From the NCBI GenBank assembly GCA_002869365.1, contig PKTA01000174.1:1-42455 (forward strand): a stretch of 42,455 nucleotides of DNA, written 5' to 3'. The stretch is from Marinilabiliales bacterium (lineage in GTDB: Bacteria > Bacteroidota > Bacteroidia > Bacteroidales > F082). Shown here one piece after another: positions 1 through 10,153 of this stretch (its first letter is position 1; each line of letters opens with the position of its first letter). Position numbers and translations under genes: made by a program. A model generated the notes under the pieces. The model searched no databases. It saw only the letters and a list, made by a program, of their open reading frames with translations, and was not told the DNA's origin.

Positions 1-46
1 ATATGAATATTATTGTCCTGATGCAGGATTATTAAAAACAACTTTG

Positions 47-1753
47 ATGATAAGAAATTTACAATTATTGAAAGTATATTTTACACTTCTTTTTATAATA
101 ATATTCAACGGGCTGTCAAATGCTCAGGTTTCTCAACGTGATACAATATTAAAGTGGAGACACTTTGAATATCAGTTGGATGCAAATGGCGGTATGTCGT
201 CATACAGCACCTCAAACATTATTGAAGATGATTATCCTGGCATAGTGCTCGAGAATGAATACGTTAGATTAGTTATTTTGCCTGAGTTTGGTGCGCGTAT
301 AATATCCTTTTATTATAAACCAACAGGGCATGAGCAGTTTTATACTAACCCGGTAGGTAATCCTTACGGAATGGGTGATGGCAACTTTTACTACGATTGG
401 CTAATGGTGTTTGGAGGTGTATTTCCTACTTTTCCTGAACCTGAACATGGAAAAACATGGTTTCTGCCCTGGAAATGGGAATTTACTGAACTCAGTGAAG
501 ATAGAATATCACTCAGGATGGAACTCCAGGACACTATTAATTTTCCTGCTCATCCAGGGAAGTTCAATAATGGGGTAACTGAAGTAAGATGTATTTCAAC
601 TGTAAGTCTGGAAAGGGGAAAAACATCCTTCGACCTTGAACATAGATTGCAAAATACTAAGTCAACTCCTGTAACTTTAGAATACTGGACATGTACTACT
701 CTGGCTCCCGGATCTCTTCCTGGCAATACATTCACGCCTGCAAATTCAGAAATCATAGCTCCTATCGATTATGTGTATCTTAAGGATGACTGGTGGTCGT
801 GGATGGGTAATGCTGAAGAAAAAGCTTCAGAATATGGAAGTCATGTTTTCCATTATAAAAACCTTGCTTATTATGATAATTGGGATGATATGGGAATAGC
901 ATATGCTTATCCTGATATTCAGGATAATTATTATGGAGTGGTTAATCATACAAATAGTGATGCAGTATTCAGGATATCAAATAATGCAGGCAAAACTCCG
1001 GGAATGAAGTTCTGGACCTGGGGAGCGCAACAGGGGCTGAATGCAAATCATGAAAATTTCTACCATCAGGCACGACCATATATTGAACTTTGGTCGGGAT
1101 TATCGACACAATTTTTTGAAGATGCCAGCCTGGCTGCCAATGAAGAAAAAAGTTGGGTTGAAACATATTTGCCTACCGTAAGCATGGACAACTTCAGTGT
1201 TGTAAATGAAAACGGAGCATTACATCTGGAAGCGATTTCCGGTGAAAATGAACGATTTGAAACTAGAGTTTTTTTGAATCTTCCGGATTCTTTATTTACA
1301 TTAACTATGGAACTAAAAGGGGAGACGGATATTACTCTTCATCAGGAGAGTTTTGTTGCTGAAAGTAATGCTAACAAAACACAATCCATTTACGTTGCAG
1401 ATAATACTATTCCAGATGGAAATTATGAACTGAGTGCAATTATTTCACGCAATGGAGATAATGAAGTAATATCCTATTCTATGCCTGTTACATTGCCTAT
1501 CCCAATTAATGGCATCAACGAAAGAAAAATTGTCTTGCCAAAGGTTATGAGGTTGAATAACAATACTTTCAATTTAGTTTTCTCGTCTGATATACCAAGG
1601 AATTTAGAAGTCTATAGCCTTAACGGGCAACTCGTTTATGAAAACTCAAGTTTTGGAAGAGAAGCTTCTGTTACTGTTAAATCAAAAGGTTTATATATTG
1701 TGAGAGTCTACGAGGAGGGCTTGGTATATCCTGTTAAAATTGCTTCCTGGTAG
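47..1753 (+). CDS. Secreted DUF5107-type protein with C-terminal T9SS sorting domain
   Basis: The N-terminus is a signal peptide (hydrophobic run about residues 9-22, then SNAQ) and supports the ATG at 47. A TTG at 44 is also in frame, and the frame stays open to the window edge, but only the 44/47 starts put the signal peptide first. Residues about 60-330 match the DUF5107 style of a sugar-mutarotase-like beta-sandwich, with the motif ENEYVRLVILPEFGARI and many Trp/Tyr residues, as in carbohydrate-binding proteins. The last ~70 residues (LEVYSLNGQLVYE, then GLYIVRVYEEG) are typical of a type A T9SS sorting domain, so the product is probably secreted or cell-surface attached. I infer a glycan-related role; no catalytic residue could be assigned. 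There is no obvious operon partner: the next gene is on the other strand. Confidence 0.75.
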   Translation: MIRNLQLLKVYFTLLFIIIFNGLSNAQVSQRDTILKWRHFEYQLDANGGMSSYSTSNIIEDDYPGIVLENEYVRLVILPEFGARIISFYYKPTGHEQFYTNPVGNPYGMGDGNFYYDWLMVFGGVFPTFPEPEHGKTWFLPWKWEFTELSEDRISLRMELQDTINFPAHPGKFNNGVTEVRCISTVSLERGKTSFDLEHRLQNTKSTPVTLEYWTCTTLAPGSLPGNTFTPANSEIIAPIDYVYLKDDWWSWMGNAEEKASEYGSHVFHYKNLAYYDNWDDMGIAYAYPDIQDNYYGVVNHTNSDAVFRISNNAGKTPGMKFWTWGAQQGLNANHENFYHQARPYIELWSGLSTQFFEDASLAANEEKSWVETYLPTVSMDNFSVVNENGALHLEAISGENERFETRVFLNLPDSLFTLTMELKGETDITLHQESFVAESNANKTQSIYVADNTIPDGNYELSAIISRNGDNEVISYSMPVTLPIPINGINERKIVLPKVMRLNNNTFNLVFSSDIPRNLEVYSLNGQLVYENSSFGREASVTVKSKGLYIVRVYEEGLVYPVKIASW

Positions 1754-1841
1754 ATGTTTGATTATAGCAATTGTATCATGAGATTTTAATACTTACACTG
1801 ATACAAATTATGTAATATTACTAATTCCTGGCAAATAATGA

Positions 1842-2996
1842 TTAATCCTCCCAAAAGTCGGGTTTGGTAATTGTTCCGCCGTGTTCACGACAATCGGTGC
1901 ATCCTTTAGGTGGTACGGCTCTAAAGCCGCCACTGGTTTCAATAGCATAAAGTGGATACAAAACAGGGTCAGCCCAAATCAATTCAGCGTATGCCACAAA
2001 GTCGCGCTCAGATAAGGTACAAACAGAATAATGAAAATCAACAGGGTGTTTGGGTCGATCTACAAAAATCCTTTCTTCATCAAGCCCGGCAACAAGGAAA
2101 TAGCCTAAAACAGGCTCTTCAGGATCATCAACATTATAAACATTTCCATTTAATTGATATGGCTGCCTCGAAAATAGCGATGAAGGTGAAGAATTTTGTT
2201 CTCTTAATACATCCCAAAACAGAAAGGCTTTTCTGTTAAGTGTATATTGTTTTACCAGAAGGCTATATTTTACCGAAAGTTGTCTTGTTTCTGTATTAAC
2301 ATAATTTAGAGCATAAGCTTCAATTTTTGGAGTAGTTAAGCCCTCAGTACTCATTAAATAAAAGTTGTTAATGTAATAAGTTCGGTAACAGTTGTAAAGA
2401 GAATCAGGCCCGTGGAACCAATTTAATTCGCCATCATAAATCCATCGGATAGTATAATCAGATTGATAATGATAAGTGGCTTCCAGCCTCCAAAAAAAAT
2501 AAGTTGAATCGTTTGAGGCAGTTTCAGTATTTACATAAAACTGGTATCCTTCTAGGTCGTATGGATAATTTTCATCCTGTCGTGATTCAATTTCTCCATA
2601 AACCGATTCAATTTTTTCACCTGCAATTAATTTCTCAAAATTCGATTCATAAACCTTTTCGTCAGGAGTTTTAATAGTGAGTTTGTACTTTTTACCTGCT
2701 TCGCCTTGTATCCCATCTTCTTTAGTTTTGTAAACTCCGTCTTCTGTCTCTATCAAAGTTTCGGAGGCACCATCTTCTTCACTAATAATTACTTCACAGT
2801 TTAAGAAAGGTTTAAAAGTTGGCGCATCAACTGGAGAAGTTATTGAAAGACGAATTGTGTAGGGACCAGGTTTATCGGTTATTCCACCATCAACAACTAG
2901 CCTGTTTTCGTATTTGGTAATTGCAGGCCAGTACTCATCTATACAAGAAGTGAGCAACAGAAACAACAACAACGAAAGACTGAGAAAAATCTTCAA
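1842..2996 (-). CDS. DUF4249 family lipoprotein
   Basis: A 384-residue lipoprotein with a signal peptide ending LLLTSC (Cys18 the likely lipidated residue). The N-terminal part (RLVVDGGITDKPGPYTIRLS) and the following EVIISEEDG and YKLTIKTPDEKVY stretches are characteristic of DUF4249, an outer-membrane-associated Bacteroidota family with an Ig-like N-terminal part. A Cys-rich end (CTDCREHGG) is typical of the family. DUF4249 genes usually sit directly downstream of a TonB-dependent receptor, which is absent here, so this copy is an orphan. Molecular function is unknown. It stands alone between divergently and convergently oriented neighbours and must have its own promoter in 2997-3234. Confidence 0.8.
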   Translation of the reverse strand: MKIFLSLSLLLFLLLTSCIDEYWPAITKYENRLVVDGGITDKPGPYTIRLSITSPVDAPTFKPFLNCEVIISEEDGASETLIETEDGVYKTKEDGIQGEAGKKYKLTIKTPDEKVYESNFEKLIAGEKIESVYGEIESRQDENYPYDLEGYQFYVNTETASNDSTYFFWRLEATYHYQSDYTIRWIYDGELNWFHGPDSLYNCYRTYYINNFYLMSTEGLTTPKIEAYALNYVNTETRQLSVKYSLLVKQYTLNRKAFLFWDVLREQNSSPSSLFSRQPYQLNGNVYNVDDPEEPVLGYFLVAGLDEERIFVDRPKHPVDFHYSVCTLSERDFVAYAELIWADPVLYPLYAIETSGGFRAVPPKGCTDCREHGGTITKPDFWED

Positions 2997-3185
2997 TTTT
3001 TTGAAATTAAATTTATGTTATCAAAGATACAAAGATAAATACTGAATCGAACAACTGGTAGACGGAAAAATTCATAAAAAAGTTGCCAAACGGTTTAGCG
3101 TGTTTCATGTTTTGCGAGAATTTGGGATTTAACTAATAGTTCAGCTTGTAACTTCTTGAAAAATAAATATTTAAAACATCCTAAC

Positions 3186-3216
3186 TTGACAATTATTAAT
3201 TTAGAACTTAACTTTG
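3186..3216 (+). promoter_or_regulatory. Bacteroidota-type promoter for the repeat lipoprotein gene
   Basis: TTG at 3186-3188 and TAACTTTG at 3209-3216 are separated by 20 bp. This matches the Bacteroidota sigma-ABfr pattern (TTTG/TTG near -33 and TAnnTTTG near -7). The start codon at 3235 lies 18 bases beyond the -7 element, implying a very short leader. Confidence 0.5.
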
Positions 3217-3234
3217 AAGTTTTAAATAATTGAA

Positions 3235-4359
3235 ATGAAATCAAGATTTTTTCTGCTGTTTTTATGGAGTTTATTATTATGCTTGTTTAGTAATTGTGAG
3301 GGGATGTTTGATCAAAATGATTATGATACAAGATTTCTGATGGTTAACCCTTCTGAGAATAATCTAAAGGAATTTTTAAATTCTCAAAGTAATGTAATAC
3401 ATGGTGATTTAATTTTGCATGATCTCGATTATTTAACAGACCTTCATTATTTTAAATATTTGAAGGTAATCAATGGCGAAATGGAGTTAAGTGATAATGA
3501 AAATCTAAAGAGTATGGCAGGCCTAAGTAATCTTACGGTAATTGAGGGCAGGCTTCAAATTTCAAATAACAATCAAATAACTAATTTGCACGGACTTAAT
3601 AGTCTGGAAACAATAAATGGCTTATCAATAACCTCAAACCTCTCTCTAGGTATGTTAACAGGTTTAGAAAAGTTAGTTACTATAAATGGGTCAGTTATTA
3701 TTTCTGATAATACTAGTCTTTTAGATTTGTCGGGACTAAAAAATTTAAAGACTATTGATGGTGAGATTACGATAAGCAAAACTCAGTCTTTTAAAGACTT
3801 TTCCGGTCTAGACAGTACTGTTTCCTTCAAAGGTATTAAGGCTTTTAATTCTAATATTTTAAGTTTTTCGGGCTTAAAATCGCAATATCGGCTAGAAGGA
3901 GATATATGGATATCAGACTGTCCTGAACTAACAAACATAAATTGTTTTCTGCAGACAAGATATGTTGATGGAAGCATTATTCTGGCAAATAACAGTTCAT
4001 TAAGTGATTTATCGGGATTGAGTAATATATTAAATATTGGTGGAGCTTGTGGCATATCATCAGGAAAAATGGCAAACCTGAAAGGATTCGAAAATTTAAA
4101 TAGTGTTGAAGGTGTTTTATATATAAAGGATAATGATTACTTATATTCATTAGACGGTATAGAAAACGTGGATAAAGTCAGTGGTGAAATAACTATCACT
4201 AATAATTTTAAACTCAAGGATTTTTGTGGCATTAGAAACCTGTTTGTTGCGGGAGATTTTAAGGATTCCGTGTATATATATCAAAACCAATATAACCCTA
4301 CTGTTGATGAGATAGTAAATGGTGAGTGTAATCAGGACAGCTTGATAATGAGGCTTTAA
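3235..4359 (+). CDS. Receptor-L-domain/LRR-like repeat lipoprotein
   Basis: A 374-residue exported protein. The N-terminus is hydrophobic and ends LFSNC, a loose lipobox with Cys21. From about residue 55 the chain is built of irregular ~23-residue repeats of the form 'GxLxIxxNxxLxxLxGLxxLxxI', for example GEMELSDNENLKSM, GRLQISNNNQITNL, GSVIISDNTSLLDL and GEITITNNFKLKDF. This pattern is that of receptor L-domain-like leucine-rich solenoids. Such proteins are surface-exposed binding or adhesion modules in Bacteroidota. No enzymatic domain or T9SS tail is present. A promoter with both elements lies immediately upstream. Ligand and function are unknown. Confidence 0.7.
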   Translation: MKSRFFLLFLWSLLLCLFSNCEGMFDQNDYDTRFLMVNPSENNLKEFLNSQSNVIHGDLILHDLDYLTDLHYFKYLKVINGEMELSDNENLKSMAGLSNLTVIEGRLQISNNNQITNLHGLNSLETINGLSITSNLSLGMLTGLEKLVTINGSVIISDNTSLLDLSGLKNLKTIDGEITISKTQSFKDFSGLDSTVSFKGIKAFNSNILSFSGLKSQYRLEGDIWISDCPELTNINCFLQTRYVDGSIILANNSSLSDLSGLSNILNIGGACGISSGKMANLKGFENLNSVEGVLYIKDNDYLYSLDGIENVDKVSGEITITNNFKLKDFCGIRNLFVAGDFKDSVYIYQNQYNPTVDEIVNGECNQDSLIMRL

Positions 4360-4713
4360 GCATTTATAATTTCAATATTTTGCATAATACATTCCAAATG
4401 AATAATATTACACAATGATTATCCGAACTTGTCGAATAAAAAGTAAACTTAAACGAATAATAAAATACCCCTAAAAATAATTGCTAGTTATTTACACTGG
4501 TCTGATAATAAATTATTTTAGATTAATAATTATACTATAATGAAAACCCCTACTTCTTGCAAACTGCTTTCGACAGGTTTATGGTGGTATAAAGAAAATT
4601 CGTACTTTTAACATAGATTCCAAATTTACGATTAAGGCATTTTTTATCTGATGATTATATTTTTTGCCTCTATTAAACACATATTAAATAAATTACACTT
4701 TGAAAATTAAATT
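4360..4713. other. Intergenic, 354 bp, probable promoter region of the DUF4062-STAND gene
   Basis: Very AT-rich DNA with no open reading frame of note, no RNA gene and no strong hairpin terminator. The promoter for the gene at 4714 must lie here, but I found no exact TAnnTTTG element at a sensible distance. The closest is the sequence around 4657-4667 with a T-run followed by G. Confidence 0.4.
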
Positions 4714-7700
4714 ATGAGCCTATCTGACAGCCTTTCCGGCAAAAATTCCAAAAGAGAAAAAACTACAGGATCTGAAAAAAATCAAGTATTATTAAACAAG
4801 CCGGTTGCTGATGAATCAGGGATGAAAGAAATTATCTCATGGCAAACCGTATCTATCTTTATCTCGTCTACTTTTCGCGATATGCATAGCGAACGTGACA
4901 TTCTAGTCAAAAAGGTATTCCCGAAGATTCGTGAAAAATTGCTACCTCACCGAATCAGGCTGGTCGACATTGACCTCCGTTGGGGGATTACGGCCGAGCA
5001 AGCCGAAAATGATAAAACCATTGAGTTTTGTTTGGATTCGATAGAAGGCTGTCGCCCTTTCTTCATAGGTGTTCTGGGGGAGCGTTATGGCTGGATTCCC
5101 GAAAGTACTCCAGAACAGCTGGGTAAAAAGTTCCCCGATGCAGTAGCCTATACTGGCACATCTATAACTGCTATGGAAATTATCCACGGAGTACTTTCTG
5201 CACCAAAAATTAAGGAAAACAGGGGAGGGCTTCAAAAATTGTCACAGGCTTTCAGGGATCCGTCTGGTAAAGGAAGCAACGCATTATTCTTTTTTCGTAA
5301 CCCATCTTTTGAGAAGGATCTTCCTGAGGACTTCAAGGACGTGATGGCTTCCGAAGGACCAGTACATCTTAAAAAACTGAATCAACTAAAAGAGCAGATT
5401 AGAAAACTGTCGGGAAAATTCACTCCTGTGGAAAACTATCCATGCAATTATGCTGGCTTATCAGTAGATTGGAATCTGCTTGCTGATGAAGCGCCAACTG
5501 AGGTGGCAACATATTTAGAACCCCGATTAAAAGATAATTTTTTATCCAGAGAGGCATATTCTGAAGCATCTCCGAAAGTGGTTTCCTGGCTACGGGAGAA
5601 TGCTACAGTAGTACTTGACCATCTCGATGATTTTGCCAATAAAATGTATGAAGAATTGTGGGCTATGTTATGTGATTCCTTTCCTCAACTTCAGGAAGAT
5701 CCACAAACCAAAATCGAGCCCCATATTTTAGAAGATGATGCTCACCAAACGGTGGCTGATCAACTTACATTGCTTTTTCTGGGGCGTGAGAACCTACGAA
5801 ACAGTTTTGCCAAAGAAAAAGGAGGAAGTCTGCTGGCATACTCAGGGGCAACAGGTAGTGGAAAATCGGCATTGATGGCTCAACTGGCAACCGAATGGAA
5901 ACATAGAAACCCCCAGGGCAAGGTCATTGTTCATTTTACAGGAGCAACTCCCCTGGGAGGGAATCCTGATGCCTTTTTTTCCAGGATGCTGCGCCTTGTT
6001 TGTGAAGTAGCCGGCTTACCAATACCAATTAGTCCGGAAGTCGGTTTTGCAGCCAATGTATTGCGATCGGCCATTGAAAACATTCCCGCCGACCTTGAGT
6101 TACTTCTGGCTGTCGACGGGCTTGATACCATGATGGGTAAGGAAGGGTTTGACCTCCGATGGATTCCCGAAACGATCCCAAGCAGTACAAATATCCTGCT
6201 AACACTGGGTGATGATCAGCCCGGAGCAAACGAAACTATGAACCAGTTACGCGACAGTGGTGCCCGATTTTTTCAAATCCCTGCGATGAGACAGGAAGAA
6301 CGCAGTGAACTGATAAGAAAACTCCCTGCCATGTGGGCAAAGACAATGGACGACAGGCAGATCAATTTGCTCTCCGGCCATCCAGCTGCTAATCTGCCAC
6401 TTTTCCTGACTATCGCTTTGGAAGAGTTGCGAAAATTTGGTTCCTACGAACGCTTGGCCAAGCGCATTGAAATGTTTCCTACCCAGATGGGCGAGGAAGG
6501 ATTGGTATTGCTTTATAATCAGATGCTTGAAAGACTGGAAAGGGAATTTGGGGTGGCAGTAATTTCCAAGCCCCTCGGACTACTGGCAACTGCAGAAACC
6601 GGACTTACCGAGCAGGAAATAAATAAGTTGTGCGATGAAATTGATCCTGGACAACTTGCATCTTTGTGGAGGGAGTTGCGAATACACCTCAGCAGCCAGA
6701 TGGGATTGCTGGGTTTTTACCATACTGCTCTTAGGAAAGCGATTCAGCAACACTATTTATCTGCTCAGGAGAATCGATTAGCGATTCATCAACAGTTGGT
6801 ACTTTTTTTTCAGGATCATCCCGACAATCAAAGGGCACTTAAAGAGTTACTAAACCATTATAATGCTCTCGGTAAGCAGGAGATTCTTAAGGAATTGCTT
6901 ACGCATTTGCCTAATCTTCTGATAATGCGCCGCCACTTCTCCAGAGAACTAGTTCAATGGTGGGAGAGAGCAGGTGTGGACGACCCCCTTGCACTTATCT
7001 TTTCATCGTTACCAAACCAAATTCCTGAACATGAAGATGTTTTAGGTCCCAAAGATGAGATTGCCCTGGGTTTCTGGACTCCACATTCAGGAACAAAAGA
7101 GATAATACTTTACGATGAAAGTGGAGATGAATTCATTAAACCAAGTTTACAACCCATTATACAGGATGCCCTGATGGAACTGGTGCGAATGGTAGAAGAA
7201 TCACGTCTTCGAAATAATACAACCGTCCCGTTATCTGTTAAACTTCTGGCCATTTTAACAAAAGAATATGGCCCGGTACATGCACGAACACTGGAAGCCC
7301 TGGCTACAGCAATTCCGTTATATTTTGTGCATATTGATAAAGAAGATGCCCAGCTGTTCCTTACACGGGCATTGTTTACCGTTACCGATTATCTTCCGGA
7401 ATCTCACCCTGTTTCAGTACGTATTCGAATGCATGTGCAGGATTTTATGCGGAAACAGGATGATACAAAATCTTTCAAATCTGATTTCAATGAGTTGATG
7501 AACATGATGGATAGCAACACAGAGTGCTCCAAAACAAGGGAATTGGAAAGGGATCAGCCACTGCGGGAGGGCCAGCAACATCTCCTTAAGGCGTTCCTGT
7601 TGACACGGCATAGTCAGATGTTACGTCTCGCAGGCGACATCAAGGAAGCAGTGGAATATTGTCGCAAAGCATTGGACTACAGCAAAAAACAACTAGGGCC

Positions 7701-10026
7701 GTTCAATGAACTTTCCATCCAGGCACTTAACAACTTGGCCATGATTCTGATAGATAACGAAGGAGATATTGCTTCAGGAGAAAAACTTCTTAAGGAGACT
7801 ATTGCCTTGGCAGATTCAAGGATAGGGAAAACAAGTTACCTTGGACTCATTATGCTCAACAATCTGGCCGCAGGTCTGGGTAATGCTGGGAAATACGACG
7901 AGGGACTTCCTTGGTACAAGGAGACTGTGAAACGCAAAAAGGCAATATTCGGAACCACTAATGAGTCAACCCTTCATAGTGTCTACAATCTGGCCTGGTG
8001 TTATAATAAACTCAATCAACATAATGATGCTATCGAAATGTGTCAGGAAGCAATAAAGGGTTTTGAAAAACTCGGAGAAGGATATGAGAATGACCTGATT
8101 CGCATACAATTTCATCTGGTTGAATTTCTTGATAATGCAGGAAAAGAAGAAGAATCTCAAACACTCTATGGATCAGTAATCAATCGGTTTTATCAATTGC
8201 CCGAAGAGAAGCAGGAGTGGTTGACATTCTATTTGCTCTCAGGATATAGTGCCAATTTACTGGAACAAAATGGCCTTGAAGATGACTTATGGAATCTTTG
8301 GCAGGAGACTCTTGAAAGACTGATTCCTCATGCAGACGCTAATACGCAGATAATAAATCTTTACAAAAGGATGCTGGGTTGGCTCACCAAAAAAGTCGAG
8401 AAGCATACATCGGCAAAGGATTATCAGGCTTTGGAAATTGAAACAGGACGATTGGTAGAATTGCATACACGCTTGTTTGGTTCCGATGGTCCAGAAACTT
8501 TGCAATGGCAAGTACTAAGGGGTGATACACTAAACAAACTGGGAAGGTATGAAGAATCGGAGCCTCTGCTTCGGCATGCCATGGAGCATTTGTCGGACTT
8601 AAAAGGAGCAGGTGATCCCGAAACCAGGAATGCTACTTCTTACCTGTCGCAGGCCCTTATGGAACTGGGTCGTAATGAGGAGGCCGAAGAATTGATGATG
8701 TCTTCCATAGAGGCTGGTGCAAACCGAAAAACCGATCTCATGACTATGATGCAGAAATTCCTGAAAGATTCAGAAATAAAATATGGTGCCAATCACCAGG
8801 AAACCTTAAAGGTACTGGATGACATCGCACAGGAGTTGATGGAAAAGGATCGTTTTGAGGATGCACTATTCTATTTGGAGCAAGCGTTTGAACGTTCAGA
8901 AAAAGCAGTGGGTCCTTTGGAACCTGAGACCTTGGAACGGGCTGAAAACCTAGCTTCAGGATATTTACGATTGAATCTCGAAGAAAAGGCTGAACCAGTG
9001 CTGCGAAGAGTGGTTCAGATCATGGAACAAACACGAGGTAAGGAAGATCCTAAAACTCTGAAAGCGATGCTAAAACTGGGTGATGCACTAATGTCACTGA
9101 AGGAATATGCCGAAGTTGCTGCGGTATTGGAAAACGCCCTTCCGAAGGTAGAAAAAGTTTATGGCGCCACTTCAGAGGAGGCTATCAGCATACTTGCTAA
9201 ACTTTCGAGGAACTATGATTTTGCCAAGAACCCTGAAAAATCGGCCGAATGGTATGGGTGTTTTACAGGAGCTTTAAAAAAGGCAATTAATGAGAGTCGT
9301 ATGCAGGAGATGACTATACGCTATACTTCCCGCGCAAATGACCTTAGAGAAGAGAGGATAGAGATGGCCCTCAATACCATTTATGAGATGAAACAGCAGG
9401 GAAAACTCGATTATTTGGGAGAAGATCCCGAACAATTGCGAAGCACTGCCATACATATGTCGGAAAGTGACCTGGATGCTGAAAATCCTGAAGGATCTGA
9501 AGAGATCAAATCATGGATTGGTATTTTACAATGGCTGAATCCTGATGAACTATCGCTGTCGATATGGTCAACTTTTTGCGACAGGCTGGAACAAAACCTT
9601 GACAAAGCAGATCCTGTACGTTATATGCCACGCCTTCGCTATTGCCAATGGCTTGCACATTATGAAGGTTTCAATCTTATGATGGAGCCCTTGGGCTTGA
9701 TCTGGCAGCAAGGAGATATTAATTCGCTGTTTGTCCAAAAGGCAGCACAATTGATGTTTCGCATTCTGTCTGAGCAGGCTGAGATGGATCTTGTCATAGA
9801 ACTAGGAGAACAAATTTTGGATGCATTTCGTGAAAATCTGGATATCAGGAATCCGGCTCTGCACCTCATGATGCACGATGTTGCTAAATATCTTGCCGAA
9901 CAGAAGCAAACCACAAAAGCAATCCAGCTGTATGATGAATTGATACAGTCTGTTTCAGCCAATTTAAAGGCGGATCATCCATTCTTACAGAAATTGATGG
10001 AGGAACGTAATAATGTGAGTGCGTAA
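4714..10026 (+). CDS. DUF4062 + STAND-type NTPase + TPR giant protein
   Basis: A 1770-residue cytoplasmic protein with no signal peptide or TM segment. Residues about 44-165 form a DUF4062 domain (VSIFISSTFRDMHSERD, DLRWGIT, GVLGERYGWIPE). In many proteins this domain, thought to be related to the TIR-like fold, precedes a nucleotide-binding module. The P-loop is GATGSGKSA (residues 378-386, Lys384) and Walker B is LLLAVDGLD (463-471), followed by a STAND/NACHT-like region to about 700. TPR repeats of the kinesin-light-chain type occur at about 970-1130 and again at about 1240-1500 (NNLAMILIDNEGD, SVYNLAWCYNKLN, ENLASGYLRLNLEEKAEP). The layout is effector-like domain, switch ATPase, sensor superstructure, as in STAND immune proteins and animal NWD1/TEP1/nephrocystin-3-type proteins. 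A defence or signalling role is inferred. Base composition is visibly richer in GC than the neighbours. It converges on the RyR gene at 10154. Confidence 0.85.
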   Translation: MSLSDSLSGKNSKREKTTGSEKNQVLLNKPVADESGMKEIISWQTVSIFISSTFRDMHSERDILVKKVFPKIREKLLPHRIRLVDIDLRWGITAEQAENDKTIEFCLDSIEGCRPFFIGVLGERYGWIPESTPEQLGKKFPDAVAYTGTSITAMEIIHGVLSAPKIKENRGGLQKLSQAFRDPSGKGSNALFFFRNPSFEKDLPEDFKDVMASEGPVHLKKLNQLKEQIRKLSGKFTPVENYPCNYAGLSVDWNLLADEAPTEVATYLEPRLKDNFLSREAYSEASPKVVSWLRENATVVLDHLDDFANKMYEELWAMLCDSFPQLQEDPQTKIEPHILEDDAHQTVADQLTLLFLGRENLRNSFAKEKGGSLLAYSGATGSGKSALMAQLATEWKHRNPQGKVIVHFTGATPLGGNPDAFFSRMLRLVCEVAGLPIPISPEVGFAANVLRSAIENIPADLELLLAVDGLDTMMGKEGFDLRWIPETIPSSTNILLTLGDDQPGANETMNQLRDSGARFFQIPAMRQEERSELIRKLPAMWAKTMDDRQINLLSGHPAANLPLFLTIALEELRKFGSYERLAKRIEMFPTQMGEEGLVLLYNQMLERLEREFGVAVISKPLGLLATAETGLTEQEINKLCDEIDPGQLASLWRELRIHLSSQMGLLGFYHTALRKAIQQHYLSAQENRLAIHQQLVLFFQDHPDNQRALKELLNHYNALGKQEILKELLTHLPNLLIMRRHFSRELVQWWERAGVDDPLALIFSSLPNQIPEHEDVLGPKDEIALGFWTPHSGTKEIILYDESGDEFIKPSLQPIIQDALMELVRMVEESRLRNNTTVPLSVKLLAILTKEYGPVHARTLEALATAIPLYFVHIDKEDAQLFLTRALFTVTDYLPESHPVSVRIRMHVQDFMRKQDDTKSFKSDFNELMNMMDSNTECSKTRELERDQPLREGQQHLLKAFLLTRHSQMLRLAGDIKEAVEYCRKALDYSKKQLGPFNELSIQALNNLAMILIDNEGDIASGEKLLKETIALADSRIGKTSYLGLIMLNNLAAGLGNAGKYDEGLPWYKETVKRKKAIFGTTNESTLHSVYNLAWCYNKLNQHNDAIEMCQEAIKGFEKLGEGYENDLIRIQFHLVEFLDNAGKEEESQTLYGSVINRFYQLPEEKQEWLTFYLLSGYSANLLEQNGLEDDLWNLWQETLERLIPHADANTQIINLYKRMLGWLTKKVEKHTSAKDYQALEIETGRLVELHTRLFGSDGPETLQWQVLRGDTLNKLGRYEESEPLLRHAMEHLSDLKGAGDPETRNATSYLSQALMELGRNEEAEELMMSSIEAGANRKTDLMTMMQKFLKDSEIKYGANHQETLKVLDDIAQELMEKDRFEDALFYLEQAFERSEKAVGPLEPETLERAENLASGYLRLNLEEKAEPVLRRVVQIMEQTRGKEDPKTLKAMLKLGDALMSLKEYAEVAAVLENALPKVEKVYGATSEEAISILAKLSRNYDFAKNPEKSAEWYGCFTGALKKAINESRMQEMTIRYTSRANDLREERIEMALNTIYEMKQQGKLDYLGEDPEQLRSTAIHMSESDLDAENPEGSEEIKSWIGILQWLNPDELSLSIWSTFCDRLEQNLDKADPVRYMPRLRYCQWLAHYEGFNLMMEPLGLIWQQGDINSLFVQKAAQLMFRILSEQAEMDLVIELGEQILDAFRENLDIRNPALHLMMHDVAKYLAEQKQTTKAIQLYDELIQSVSANLKADHPFLQKLMEERNNVSA

Positions 10027-10153
10027 ATTTGTAAATCAGGGGTCGATATATTTACCCTATCGTACAGTTTCATTTTAATACCTCTTCAATTGCAGTTTTA
10101 TGAAACGTAATCTTGAATATGATTGTGCTTATTATAATTAAATCAGGTTGTAT

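Noticed and set aside
1..46. N-terminal extension of the first gene beyond the window edge
   Set aside because: The frame is open to base 2, but the signal peptide begins exactly at the 44/47 start codons, which would be buried if translation started further upstream.
1952..2239. A 95-residue plus-strand frame inside the DUF4249 gene
   Set aside because: Fully antisense to a recognisable DUF4249 lipoprotein, with no family features and a Gln/Lys-rich composition typical of shadow frames.
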